Assembly (NCBI GenBank): GCA_964342695.1
Contig: CAYFFV010000026.1
Location: forward strand, 1-21,434
Length of the DNA: 21,434 nt
Origin: CAYFFV01 sp964342695
GTDB lineage: Bacteria; Acidobacteriota; Vicinamibacteria; Vicinamibacterales; UBA8438
Reading direction: 5' to 3'
Shown here: piece after piece, positions 7,901 through 14,620 of the stretch
Layout of the letters: the number at the start of each line of letters is the position of its first letter
Numbering within the stretch: position 1 is the stretch's first letter
Program-made: the position numbers and the translations under genes
The notes under the pieces: generated by a model
The model's database searches: none
What the model saw: only the letters and a program-made list of their open reading frames with translations
What the model was told of the DNA's origin: nothing

Positions 7901-9166
7901 TTGTTGTGCCCACCGGGTATTGAAGGCATTGTTGTTGGTGTGAAGATCTTTTCTAGAAAGGGTATCGAAAAAGACGAGCGGGCAAAGGCTATCGAGGCTG
8001 AAGAGCTCGAAATGATCGAGAAAAATTTAGACGATGAAATTCGTATTCTTCACGATGAGGTTAAAAAACGTCTCGTAGATAAACTTAAGGACCAGAAAAT
8101 TTCTGCAGACTTGATTAGTGAGGACGGCCAGAGTGTCCTGATTGCTAAGGGAACTCTCTTAACTGAGGAGATTATTAACGATCGTGATTATGCCGATCTT
8201 GTGCGCATTAAAATTTCTTCTAAAAATAAAGAGATTGAGAGTTATCTGAGGGGCTTGGAGGAGCATACCCAGGGTCAGGTGGAAGTTATACGAAAGCTTT
8301 CAGAGGAAAAGAAAGAAAAAATCCGTCGCGGTGATGAGCTTCCTCCAGGAGTTATTAAGCTGGTCAAAGTATTCGTTGCGATGAAGCGAAAATTGTCTGT
8401 AGGTGACAAGATGGCCGGGCGTCATGGAAATAAGGGCGTCATAGCTAGAGTCCTTCCCGAAGAAGATATGCCGCGTCTTCCCGATGGTAGTCCTGTTGAG
8501 ATTGTCCTTAATCCTTTAGGAGTTCCGTCAAGAATGAACGTTGGTCAGATTCTTGAAACACATTTAGGTTGGGCCGCAAATGCATTGGGCCTGTATTTTT
8601 CGACTCCAGTTTTTGATGGGGCTAACGAAAAAGAAATAAAGCATTGGTTGGGGCAGGCAGGTTTGCCAAGCAGCGGGAAGACTAAGTTATTTGACGGAAT
8701 GACTGGAGATCCATTTGAGCAAGAGGTGACCGTTGGGTACATTTATATGCTGAAGCTTTCACATCTCGTTGATGACAAATTGCATGCTCGTTCGATTGGT
8801 CCTTATTCTCTTATTACCCAACAGCCTCTTGGGGGTAAGGCGCAATTCGGCGGGCAGCGATTTGGTGAGATGGAAGTGTGGGCATTAGAGGCTTACGGTG
8901 CTGCTCATATCTTGCAGGAATTACTAACCGCTAAATCAGATGATGTTATGGGTCGGGCAAAAATTTATGAAGCAATAGTCAAGGGAGATGCTTCATTTAC
9001 GCCTGGACTTCCTGAATCATTTAATGTTCTCGTTAGAGAACTACAGGCACTTTGTCTGGATGTTGATCTGATTAAAACACGACGACCACCTGAGGTTTTG
9101 CCTCAGGAGCCAGAAGATAATGAAGCGGAGACTGAGCTCGAAGAAAGTTCAGTTTCTGAAAGTTAA
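4919..9166 (+). CDS. rpoB: DNA-directed RNA polymerase subunit beta
   Basis: The beta subunit forms one pincer of RNA polymerase and contributes to the active site. At 1415 aa it is somewhat longer than E. coli RpoB (1342). Conserved blocks include IPNLIEIQKKSY (30-40), FIINGTERVIVSQLHRSPG, rifampicin cluster I (about 543-570), GRICPIETPEGPNIGL, GRNVLVAFMPWRGYNFEDA, and KLSVGDKMAGRHGNKG with the active-site lysines. Rif-cluster residues D552, H562, R565 and S567 (E. coli D516, H526, R529, S531) are the sensitive type; E. coli N518 is T554. Residues 86-117 are an insert with C89, C91, C106 and C109, probably a zinc ribbon. The C-terminus ends in an acidic tail. The start is uncertain: ATG 4919 lacks a Shine-Dalgarno, while TTG 4934 has one. 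The stop overlaps the longest rpoC ORF. Confidence 0.98.
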   Translation: MRGIQLQTLYQDAYRERINFSKIQTTVPIPNLIEIQKKSYARFLQMNRLPSQREDAGLQSVFKSVFPISDFRDNSSLEFIEYTIGSWECKCGNLSGLEHHHQETVCETCGSSVDIKLKYDVEECQERGMTYAVPLKVLIRLIVWNKDPDTGVKSIRDIKEQEVYFGDVPLMTDNGTFIINGTERVIVSQLHRSPGAFFHSEDKNLFVAQIIPYRGSWVEFEYDAKNLLYVRIDRKRKFLASVFIRALGLRGVDDIIRAFHSVSRISLKGNSLNWEVGSHLIGRRALKDRKIKGADVSVQAGKKISRSVFAALEKSGIDEVEVVESELDGAYAVSDFVDPATGEIILEANDEVTPRIISMAQEKNIEGIEVFFPEDDAAGNVLSTTLKKDTVRTHEEALIEIYRRLRPGDPPTLDSSRSLFESMFFNAQKYDFSRVGRLKLNTKLDLETSLDEKVLNADDFYSVISYLLKLRKTTGNVDDIDHLGNRRVRSVGELLENQFRIGLVRMERAIKEKMSVYQEMATAMPHDLINAKPVMAAIREFFGSSQLSQFMDQTNPLSEITHKRRLSALGPGGLSRERAGFEVRDVHPTHYGRICPIETPEGPNIGLISSLSSYARINEFGFIESPYRRVKDGRVVDYVKVLESGQTKFKEGDIVSSDEILKANGDMKAKNKKEARCEPHPFYLSAWEEDKYLIAQANAELDDNGNLVNDRVNARQAGDFLMAPKENVDFIDVSPKQLVSVAASLVPFLENDDANRALMGSNMQRQAVPLLRARAPYVGTGMEFITARDSGAVVVGRRDGVVDYVDSQRIVVRVDSEEGSTDQGADIYNLTKFRRSNQNTCISQKPIVRVNQNVKRGQVLADGPSTELGELALGRNVLVAFMPWRGYNFEDAILVSERLVKEDYYTSIHIEEFDIESRDTKLGPEEITRDIPNVSEGFLNDLDESGIIRIGAYVKPGDILVGKVTPKGETQLTPEEKLLRAIFGEKAGDVRDASLLCPPGIEGIVVGVKIFSRKGIEKDERAKAIEAEELEMIEKNLDDEIRILHDEVKKRLVDKLKDQKISADLISEDGQSVLIAKGTLLTEEIINDRDYADLVRIKISSKNKEIESYLRGLEEHTQGQVEVIRKLSEEKKEKIRRGDELPPGVIKLVKVFVAMKRKLSVGDKMAGRHGNKGVIARVLPEEDMPRLPDGSPVEIVLNPLGVPSRMNVGQILETHLGWAANALGLYFSTPVFDGANEKEIKHWLGQAGLPSSGKTKLFDGMTGDPFEQEVTVGYIYMLKLSHLVDDKLHARSIGPYSLITQQPLGGKAQFGGQRFGEMEVWALEAYGAAHILQELLTAKSDDVMGRAKIYEAIVKGDASFTPGLPESFNVLVRELQALCLDVDLIKTRRPPEVLPQEPEDNEAETELEESSVSES
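4923..4928 (+). promoter_or_regulatory. Possible Shine-Dalgarno for an alternative rpoB start
   Basis: GAGGGA lies just inside the longest rpoB ORF, 5 nt before the in-frame TTG 4934. No Shine-Dalgarno is visible before ATG 4919. The string GAGGGATTC recurs before the likely rpoC start at 9186-9194. This argues for, but does not prove, initiation at TTG 4934. Confidence 0.4.
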
Positions 9167-9185
9167 TGATGTTTACTTCTGATAA

Positions 9186-9191
9186 GAGGGA
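9186..9191 (+). promoter_or_regulatory. Ribosome binding site of rpoC
   Basis: GAGGGA (preceded by AA) ends 4 nt before ATG 9196. It supports that start over ATG 9166 or 9169, which overlap or abut the rpoB stop and have no Shine-Dalgarno. Confidence 0.65.
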
Positions 9192-9195
9192 TTCG

Positions 9196-12100
9196 ATGCG
9201 ACCAGGTTTTACAGACAGGAGCGCGCTGAAAATAGATTTCGACGCTATTCGAATCAGTTTGGCTTCACCAGAGAAAATTGTTTCGTGGTCACATGGTGAG
9301 GTGACTAAGCCGGAGACGATCAATTATCGGACGTTTAAACCGGAACGTGACGGTCTGTTTTGCGCCAAGACCTTTGGTCCCGTGACGGATTGGGAATGTC
9401 TATGCGGAAAATACAAACGCATGAAACATCGAGGCGTTATTTGTGACAAGTGTGGCGTTGAGGTTACGCAGGCCAAGGTTCGTAGGGAGCGTCTTGGTCA
9501 TATTAATCTTGCGACTCCAGTAAGTCATGTTTGGTTTTTTAAAGGGCTTCCCAGTCGTATAGGTCATCTTCTTGATATTTCGTTGCGTGATCTTGAGCGT
9601 GTATTGTACTTTGAGGCGTATGTCGTCATCGATCCAGGGGACGGTGATTTTAAAATCAATCAATTGTTAACAGAAGAACAGTACCGAAAGGCTCGTCTCG
9701 AATCAGGTACAAAATTTCGTGCTCAAATGGGAGCCGAAGCCATCAAAGACCTTCTAAAAGGTGTTGAAATTGATGAGCTTGCGGTTGAGTTAAGAGCCAA
9801 AATGAAGTCAGAAACTTCTGTTCAGAAAACCTTGAAGTTTGCTAAACGTTTAAAGGTTGTAGATTCTTTTCGACGCTCGACAAACCGACCTGAGTGGATG
9901 ATTCTCGACGTAATACCGGTGATCCCTCCAGAGCTGAGGCCATTGGTTCCGCTGGATGGTGGAAGATTTGCGACTTCCGATCTTAATGATCTTTACCGTC
10001 GAGTAATTAATCGAAATAATCGTCTTAAAAAGTTGATGGAATTAAGGGCTCCAGAGGTCATTATTCGCAACGAAAAACGGATGTTGCAAGAAGCCGTAGA
10101 TGCATTATTTGATAATGGCAGGCGTGGGCGAGTGCTCCGTGGTGCGAATAATCGACCACTTAAATCTCTTTCCGATACCTTAAAGGGCAAACAGGGGCGT
10201 TTCCGGCAAAATTTATTGGGTAAACGAGTTGATTATTCAGGGCGTTCTGTAATTGTTGTTGGTCCAGAGCTTAAATTGCACCAGTGTGGGCTGCCAAAAA
10301 AAATGGCGCTTGAGCTTTTTAAACCTTTTATTTATAACAAATTAGAAGAGCGTGAGCTGGTTTCAACCATTAAGCAGGCTAAAGAAATGGTAGAACAGCA
10401 TGAGCCTGCTGTCTGGGATATTCTCGAAGAGGTTATTCGAGAGCATCCTGTTTTGCTTAATCGAGCTCCTACTTTACATCGACTTGGGATTCAAGCATTT
10501 GAACCTGTGTTAGTTGAAGGTAAAGCCATTCGTATCCATCCGCTGGTCTGTACTGCTTTTAATGCTGATTTCGATGGTGATCAGATGGCTGTTCACGTTC
10601 CTTTGTCTCCTGAGGCTCAAATTGAAGCGTCAGTTCTCATGTTGTCGGCAAATAACATAATGTCTCCTTCTAACGGGACACCAATAACCGTGCCCTCTCA
10701 AGACATAGTGCTCGGGTGCTATTACCTGACGAAGGAGAAGTTAAGTGCTAAAGGAGCGGGCCGTGTTTTTAATTCTGTTGATGATGTGTTGCTGGCTCTT
10801 GAAGCCAATGAAGTAGAGACATTGACTCCCATAAGACTCCGTTTAAGCGGTGAATTTATGGACCTTACCGTTGTGCGTGATGATCAGGATGTTTTACATT
10901 CGCAGGTTGAGAATTTAGATAAAAAGATTATCAACACGACAGTTGGTCGTGTGATTTTTAATAGCGCGCTTCCAGAAGATTTTCCCTACGTTAACGGTCT
11001 TCTTAAGAAAAAGGGTCAACAACAATTGGTTCAATATTGTTATTTACAGAAGGGCCTTGAGCGTACGGTAGATATGTTGGATCGGTTGAAGAATCTTGGA
11101 TTTTTGTATGCTACAAAATCTGGGATTTCGATAGGAATTGACGATTTAGTTATTCCGAAAGAAAAGCAAACATTGATTCAGGTTGCAAATGATGAAGTCA
11201 TTAAAGTTGAACAGCAGTACCTTGAAGGTGCGATTACCAACGGCGAGCGTAAGAATAAAGTCATTGCAATTTGGTCAGACGTAACAGAAAAGATTGCCGA
11301 CGAAATGTTTGGTGAGATGGAGACGTTAGACGAGACTGGTCATGGATTTAATCCAGTCTATATTATGGCGGATTCAGGAGCCCGGGGTAGTAAGCAACAA
11401 ATTAGGCAGCTAGCTGGTATGAGAGGCTTGATGGCTAAGCCCTCCGGTGAAATCATTGAAACACCGATTACATCAAATTTCCGAGAAGGTCTGACCGTTC
11501 TTCAATACTTTATTTCTACACACGGTGCTAGAAAAGGATTAGCGGATACGGCTCTCAAGACGGCAGATTCTGGCTATTTAACCCGCCGACTTGTTGATGT
11601 CGCTCAAGACGTGATTATTTCTGAGCTGGATTGTGGGACATTGGATGGAATTGAGTCTAGGGCGATTGTGGAAAGTGGTGAAATTATTGAACCGCTTCGT
11701 GATCGAATCATGGGTCGAGTTACTCTTGAAGATGTTCGCGATCCGTTTACTGATGAGGTGGTTGCATCGGCCAATCAGGAGATCACTGAGGAATTGGCCG
11801 CCACGATTCAGGAGGCTGGAATTGAGAAGGTGAAGATCCGTTCAGTCTTGACCTGTTCTTCGAGGCGAGGATGTTGTGCAAATTGTTACGGGCGGGATCT
11901 GGCCACGGGGAAATTGGTTGAATTAGGACTTGCGGTGGGGGTAATTGCCGCCCAATCAATTGGTGAGCCGGGTACACAACTTACGATGAGAACTTTTCAT
12001 ATTGGCGGAACGGCTTCTCGAGTTTCTGATCAATCGAAATTGGAGAGCAAGCATGCCGGTACTGTGAAATATCAGGATATTCAGGCAGTTAAGAAAAAAG

Positions 12101-13386
12101 ATGGCACTTCAATTGTGATGAACCGGACAGGTTTCTTGGTTGTGCAGGATGAAAAGGGTCGCGATCGTGAGAGGTACGAGGTTGTATACGGTGCGAACTT
12201 AAAAGTTAAGGATGGCCAGCAAGTTGATCAGGAACAGACTTTAGTTGAGTGGGATCCGTATACGTTTTCTATTTTAACTGAGCAGAACGGAACGATTCGT
12301 TTCAAGGATATTATTGAGGGAATGACGGTGCATGAGGAGGTTGACGAAGTTACAGGTCTCATGCGTCTTATTATTGTTGACTCGCCTGACGAAAAGAAAC
12401 AACCGACTGTTGAGATTAAAGGTAAGGATGGAAAGGTTGTTCGTAAGTATCATATGCCTTCTTCTGCGCACATGATGGTTGCGGAGGGCGATACGGTTGC
12501 AGCTGGTGATGTATTGGCTAAGATCCCCCGTGAAACTACAAAAACTAAAGATATTACAGGTGGTTTGCCTCGCGTCGTAGAGTTGTTTGAGGCTAGAAAA
12601 CCCCGTGAAACGGCGATCATCAGTGAGATTGACGGTGAAGTTAAACATGGCGGTATCGTGAAGGGCATGCGGCACATCCTTATTGTTCCTGATGAGCCTG
12701 GCGCTGAGCCAAGAGAATATGCTTTGCCACGAGGTGTTCACATCAACGTTCAGGAAGGCGATCGTGTTTTGGCTGGTGAGCCGCTAATGGATGGTCCTAG
12801 TAATCCTCACGATATTCTCAGTGTGCTTGGAGAAAAGGCGCTTGTTAGTTATCTGGTGAATGAAATTCAAGAGGTATACCGACTTCAGGGCGTAGCCATC
12901 AATGACAAACACATTGAGGTTATGGTTCGTCAAATGATGCGGTGGGTTCGAGTTGAAAACGTTGGGGATACTGAATTTCTTGTTGACGAACAGGTCGATA
13001 AGATCAGATTTCTTAAAGAAAATGAGCGAACGCTTGCTGATGGAGGTCTCCCTGCGACTGGCAGGCCAATGCTTCTTGGTATTACCAAGGCCTCTCTTTC
13101 CACGGAATCTTTTATTTCTGCTGCGTCTTTTCAAGAGACGACACGTGTCTTAACGGAGGCTTCAATATCCGGGAGGGTTGATCATCTGCGTGGATTAAAA
13201 GAGAACGTTACGATGGGTCGACTTATTCCTGCAGGAACAGGGTTTGAATACTATAAGGGAGTTTCGATTGATGCGGATGAGCCGCCTCCGCCGCCCTCTG
13301 GTGACGAAATAGATCTCGAGCGTGAAATGGATTATTTTTTTCAATCTGATAGGTCCGCTCAAAAAACTGTGAACTCTGGTGAGTAG
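9196..13386 (+). CDS. rpoC: DNA-directed RNA polymerase subunit beta'
   Basis: The beta' subunit holds the catalytic magnesium and the clamp. From ATG 9196 it is 1396 aa, close to E. coli (1407). The N-terminal zinc ribbon WECLCG...CDKCG has C68, C70, C83 and C86. The active-site motif NADFDGD is at 456-462. The second zinc site uses C813, C887, C894 and C897, with an extra Cys at 893. These positions nearly equal the E. coli numbers (70/72/85/88; 814/888/895/898), which supports the 9196 start. Also seen are RVDYSGRSVIVVGPEL, the bridge/trigger region GLAVGVIAAQSIGEPGTQL and MRTFHIGG. The C-terminus has a PPPPPSGDE stretch and an acidic tail. A longer ORF from ATG 9166 shares a base with the rpoB TAA, so coupling is possible. 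A 351-bp gap follows. Confidence 0.98.
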   Translation: MRPGFTDRSALKIDFDAIRISLASPEKIVSWSHGEVTKPETINYRTFKPERDGLFCAKTFGPVTDWECLCGKYKRMKHRGVICDKCGVEVTQAKVRRERLGHINLATPVSHVWFFKGLPSRIGHLLDISLRDLERVLYFEAYVVIDPGDGDFKINQLLTEEQYRKARLESGTKFRAQMGAEAIKDLLKGVEIDELAVELRAKMKSETSVQKTLKFAKRLKVVDSFRRSTNRPEWMILDVIPVIPPELRPLVPLDGGRFATSDLNDLYRRVINRNNRLKKLMELRAPEVIIRNEKRMLQEAVDALFDNGRRGRVLRGANNRPLKSLSDTLKGKQGRFRQNLLGKRVDYSGRSVIVVGPELKLHQCGLPKKMALELFKPFIYNKLEERELVSTIKQAKEMVEQHEPAVWDILEEVIREHPVLLNRAPTLHRLGIQAFEPVLVEGKAIRIHPLVCTAFNADFDGDQMAVHVPLSPEAQIEASVLMLSANNIMSPSNGTPITVPSQDIVLGCYYLTKEKLSAKGAGRVFNSVDDVLLALEANEVETLTPIRLRLSGEFMDLTVVRDDQDVLHSQVENLDKKIINTTVGRVIFNSALPEDFPYVNGLLKKKGQQQLVQYCYLQKGLERTVDMLDRLKNLGFLYATKSGISIGIDDLVIPKEKQTLIQVANDEVIKVEQQYLEGAITNGERKNKVIAIWSDVTEKIADEMFGEMETLDETGHGFNPVYIMADSGARGSKQQIRQLAGMRGLMAKPSGEIIETPITSNFREGLTVLQYFISTHGARKGLADTALKTADSGYLTRRLVDVAQDVIISELDCGTLDGIESRAIVESGEIIEPLRDRIMGRVTLEDVRDPFTDEVVASANQEITEELAATIQEAGIEKVKIRSVLTCSSRRGCCANCYGRDLATGKLVELGLAVGVIAAQSIGEPGTQLTMRTFHIGGTASRVSDQSKLESKHAGTVKYQDIQAVKKKDGTSIVMNRTGFLVVQDEKGRDRERYEVVYGANLKVKDGQQVDQEQTLVEWDPYTFSILTEQNGTIRFKDIIEGMTVHEEVDEVTGLMRLIIVDSPDEKKQPTVEIKGKDGKVVRKYHMPSSAHMMVAEGDTVAAGDVLAKIPRETTKTKDITGGLPRVVELFEARKPRETAIISEIDGEVKHGGIVKGMRHILIVPDEPGAEPREYALPRGVHINVQEGDRVLAGEPLMDGPSNPHDILSVLGEKALVSYLVNEIQEVYRLQGVAINDKHIEVMVRQMMRWVRVENVGDTEFLVDEQVDKIRFLKENERTLADGGLPATGRPMLLGITKASLSTESFISAASFQETTRVLTEASISGRVDHLRGLKENVTMGRLIPAGTGFEYYKGVSIDADEPPPPPSGDEIDLEREMDYFFQSDRSAQKTVNSGE

Positions 13387-13494
13387 ATGTCGGTAGAGGG
13401 GATACTTAGGAATTTTTTGTTCTTGGGAGAGAGTAGTAAAACCTTGAAAACATTGCGATTATTAGGTTTATGTGATATCTTCTCTAGGTTTTGT

Positions 13495-13522
13495 CGGAGT
13501 TAGGACACCCTATCTAAATCCG
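13495..13522 (+). other. Predicted hairpin 1 in the rpsL leader
   Basis: CGGA (13495-13498) pairs with TCCG (13519-13522) and TTAG (13500-13503) with CTAA (13514-13517). A single G-A mismatch lies between the two helices and the loop has 10 nt. An alternative inner pairing TAGG/CCTA (13501-13504 with 13509-13512) is also possible. Confidence 0.5.
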
Positions 13523-13553
13523 AATCTGTTAAGTTGTCGTTCCTCGCTGCACT

Positions 13554-13586
13554 AGGCAAGCCTTTGATGATCACTTAAGGTTGCCT
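13554..13586 (+). other. Predicted hairpin 2 in the rpsL leader
   Basis: AGGCAA (13554-13559) pairs with TTGCCT (13581-13586) and CCTT (13561-13564) with AAGG (13577-13580). G13560 is bulged, and the loop TGATGATCACTT has 12 nt. That is ten base pairs with one bulge. The downstream sequence is not T-rich. Confidence 0.55.
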
Positions 13587-13618
13587 GCTCGACGAGAATA
13601 TAGGAATAGGGTTAACCG

Positions 13619-13680
13619 GTCCAGGTGCCAAGCTTTAATCATGAGGCTTCTAGGCTTGGGCCAATTTTATTTACCTGGGT
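13619..13680 (+). other. Predicted two-tier hairpin 3 in the rpsL leader
   Basis: The outer stem CCAGGT (13621-13626) pairs with ACCTGG (13673-13678) and is extended by two G-U pairs (13619-13620 with 13679-13680). The inner stem CCAAGC (13628-13633) pairs with GCTTGG (13654-13659). The asymmetric internal loop has 1 nt on one side and 13 on the other, and the apical loop has 20 nt. ATCTGG at 13681-13686 could replace ACCTGG as the partner of CCAGGT, so two registers are possible. Confidence 0.55.
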
Positions 13681-13726
13681 ATCTGGCTCTTTTAATTTTG
13701 AGCTCAGAAATACTGGGGTTTAATAT

Positions 13727-13732
13727 AAGGAG
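13727..13732 (+). promoter_or_regulatory. Ribosome binding site of rpsL
   Basis: AAGGAG ends 5 nt before GTG 13738. It supports the GTG start, which gives the conserved S12 N-terminus MPTISQLVR. Confidence 0.9.
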
Positions 13733-13737
13733 TTGGC

Positions 13738-14112
13738 GTGCCAACGATTAGTCAGTTGGTTCGAAAAAAGCGTTCGCCTTTGGTTTCAAAAACCAAAAGC
13801 CCAGCTTTGCAAGGCTGTCCCCAAAAACGTGGGGTGTGCGTTCGTGTGTTCACGCAGACACCAAAGAAGCCTAACTCTGCTCTTCGAAAAGTGGCACGTG
13901 TTCGGCTAACTAATGGTATTGAAGTTACAAGTTATATTCCCGGAGAGGGTCATAATTTACAGGAGCATTCGCTTGTGCTGATCCGAGGAGGTCGTGTTAA
14001 GGATTTGCCAGGTGTGCGATATCACGTGGTACGTGGCACTCTTGATGCTGTTGGTGTGCAAGGGCGAAAAAAATCGCGTTCAAAATATGGTGCTAAGCGT
14101 CCAAAAGCGTAG
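13738..14112 (+). CDS. rpsL: 30S ribosomal protein S12
   Basis: S12 lies at the decoding centre and helps control accuracy. The 124 aa match the family. The GTG start follows an AAGGAG Shine-Dalgarno. The conserved loops TPKKPNSALRK (K43, K44) and GGRVKDLPGVRYH (K88, D89) are intact. Lys at positions 43 and 88 (E. coli 42 and 87) is the streptomycin-sensitive state, and D89 is the residue methylthiolated in E. coli. This is the first gene of the str cluster; it follows a 351-bp structured gap and precedes rpsG by 34 bp. Nothing is unusual in the protein. Confidence 0.99.
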   Translation: MPTISQLVRKKRSPLVSKTKSPALQGCPQKRGVCVRVFTQTPKKPNSALRKVARVRLTNGIEVTSYIPGEGHNLQEHSLVLIRGGRVKDLPGVRYHVVRGTLDAVGVQGRKKSRSKYGAKRPKA

Positions 14113-14146
14113 ATCTTTATTTGGGCTTGACGAATAGGAGTAAATA

Positions 14147-14620
14147 ATGCCGCGCCGACGAGAAGTGCCTAAACGAGAGGTCCCGGCGGATCCCATTTAT
14201 AGCAGTACCCTGATAACAAAGTTTGTACGAATGATTATGAAAGGCGGAAAGCGCAGTACCGCTGAGGGAATTGTTTATGGGAGTTTAGACATTATAAAAG
14301 ATCGCACCGGAGACGATCCTGTTAAGGTGTTTAAAAAGGCAATTGATAACACTAAACCTACTCTTGAGGTTAAGTCTCGCCGTGTTGGAGGTTCTAATTA
14401 CCAAGTTCCAATTGAGGTGAGTCCGAACCGGCGTCTTTCTCTCAGTATACGTTGGATCACTTCTTCTGCAAGAAGTCGAGGCGATGGTAAAACGATGCGA
14501 GACAAGTTGGCTAACGAATTAATTGATGCTTCAAATTTACGTGGTGGTTCTGTAAAAAAGCGTGAGGATACTCACAGAATGGCAGAAGCGAATAAGGCTT
14601 TTGCCCATTATAGATGGTAG
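14147..14620 (+). CDS. rpsG: 30S ribosomal protein S7
   Basis: S7 is the primary 16S rRNA binder that organises the head of the small subunit, near the E site. The 157 aa have the normal length. The signature DPIYSSTLITKFVRMIMKGG lies near the N-terminus, with KSRRVGGSNYQVPIEV in the middle and a C-terminus KREDTHRMAEANKAFAHYRW. AGGAG at 14136-14140 sits 6 nt before the ATG. In E. coli S7 represses its own operon at the rpsL-rpsG junction; the gap here is only 34 nt. Its end overlaps the longest fusA reading by 7 nt. Confidence 0.99.
   Translation: MPRRREVPKREVPADPIYSSTLITKFVRMIMKGGKRSTAEGIVYGSLDIIKDRTGDDPVKVFKKAIDNTKPTLEVKSRRVGGSNYQVPIEVSPNRRLSLSIRWITSSARSRGDGKTMRDKLANELIDASNLRGGSVKKREDTHRMAEANKAFAHYRW

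Larger units (their letters stand above)
13387..13737 (+). promoter_or_regulatory. rpoC-rpsL intergenic region, probable structured leader of rpsL
   Basis: This 351-bp stretch has no credible ORF. It contains three predicted hairpins: 13495-13522, 13554-13586 and a two-tier one at 13619-13680. None is followed by a T-tract, so none is a standard intrinsic terminator. Upstream, TTGAAA (13444-13449) could be a -35 element, but the sequence 17 nt later (TTTATG) is a poor -10, so the promoter call is weak. The region ends in AAGGAG before rpsL. The best reading is a 5' leader carrying regulatory RNA structure for the rpsL-rpsG-fusA-S10 genes. That is inferred from position and base pairing only. 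Confidence 0.55.

Noticed and set aside
13444..13472. TTGAAA with a candidate -10 seventeen nt downstream in the rpoC-rpsL gap
   Set aside because: The hexamer at that spacing (TTTATG) is a poor -10, and better matches are at the wrong distance. Mentioned only as a weak possibility.
13698..13726. Possible promoter TTGAGC, 17 nt, TAATAT just before rpsL
   Set aside because: The -10 would overlap the AAGGAG Shine-Dalgarno and the transcript would start at or after it, losing the ribosome binding site of the GTG start.
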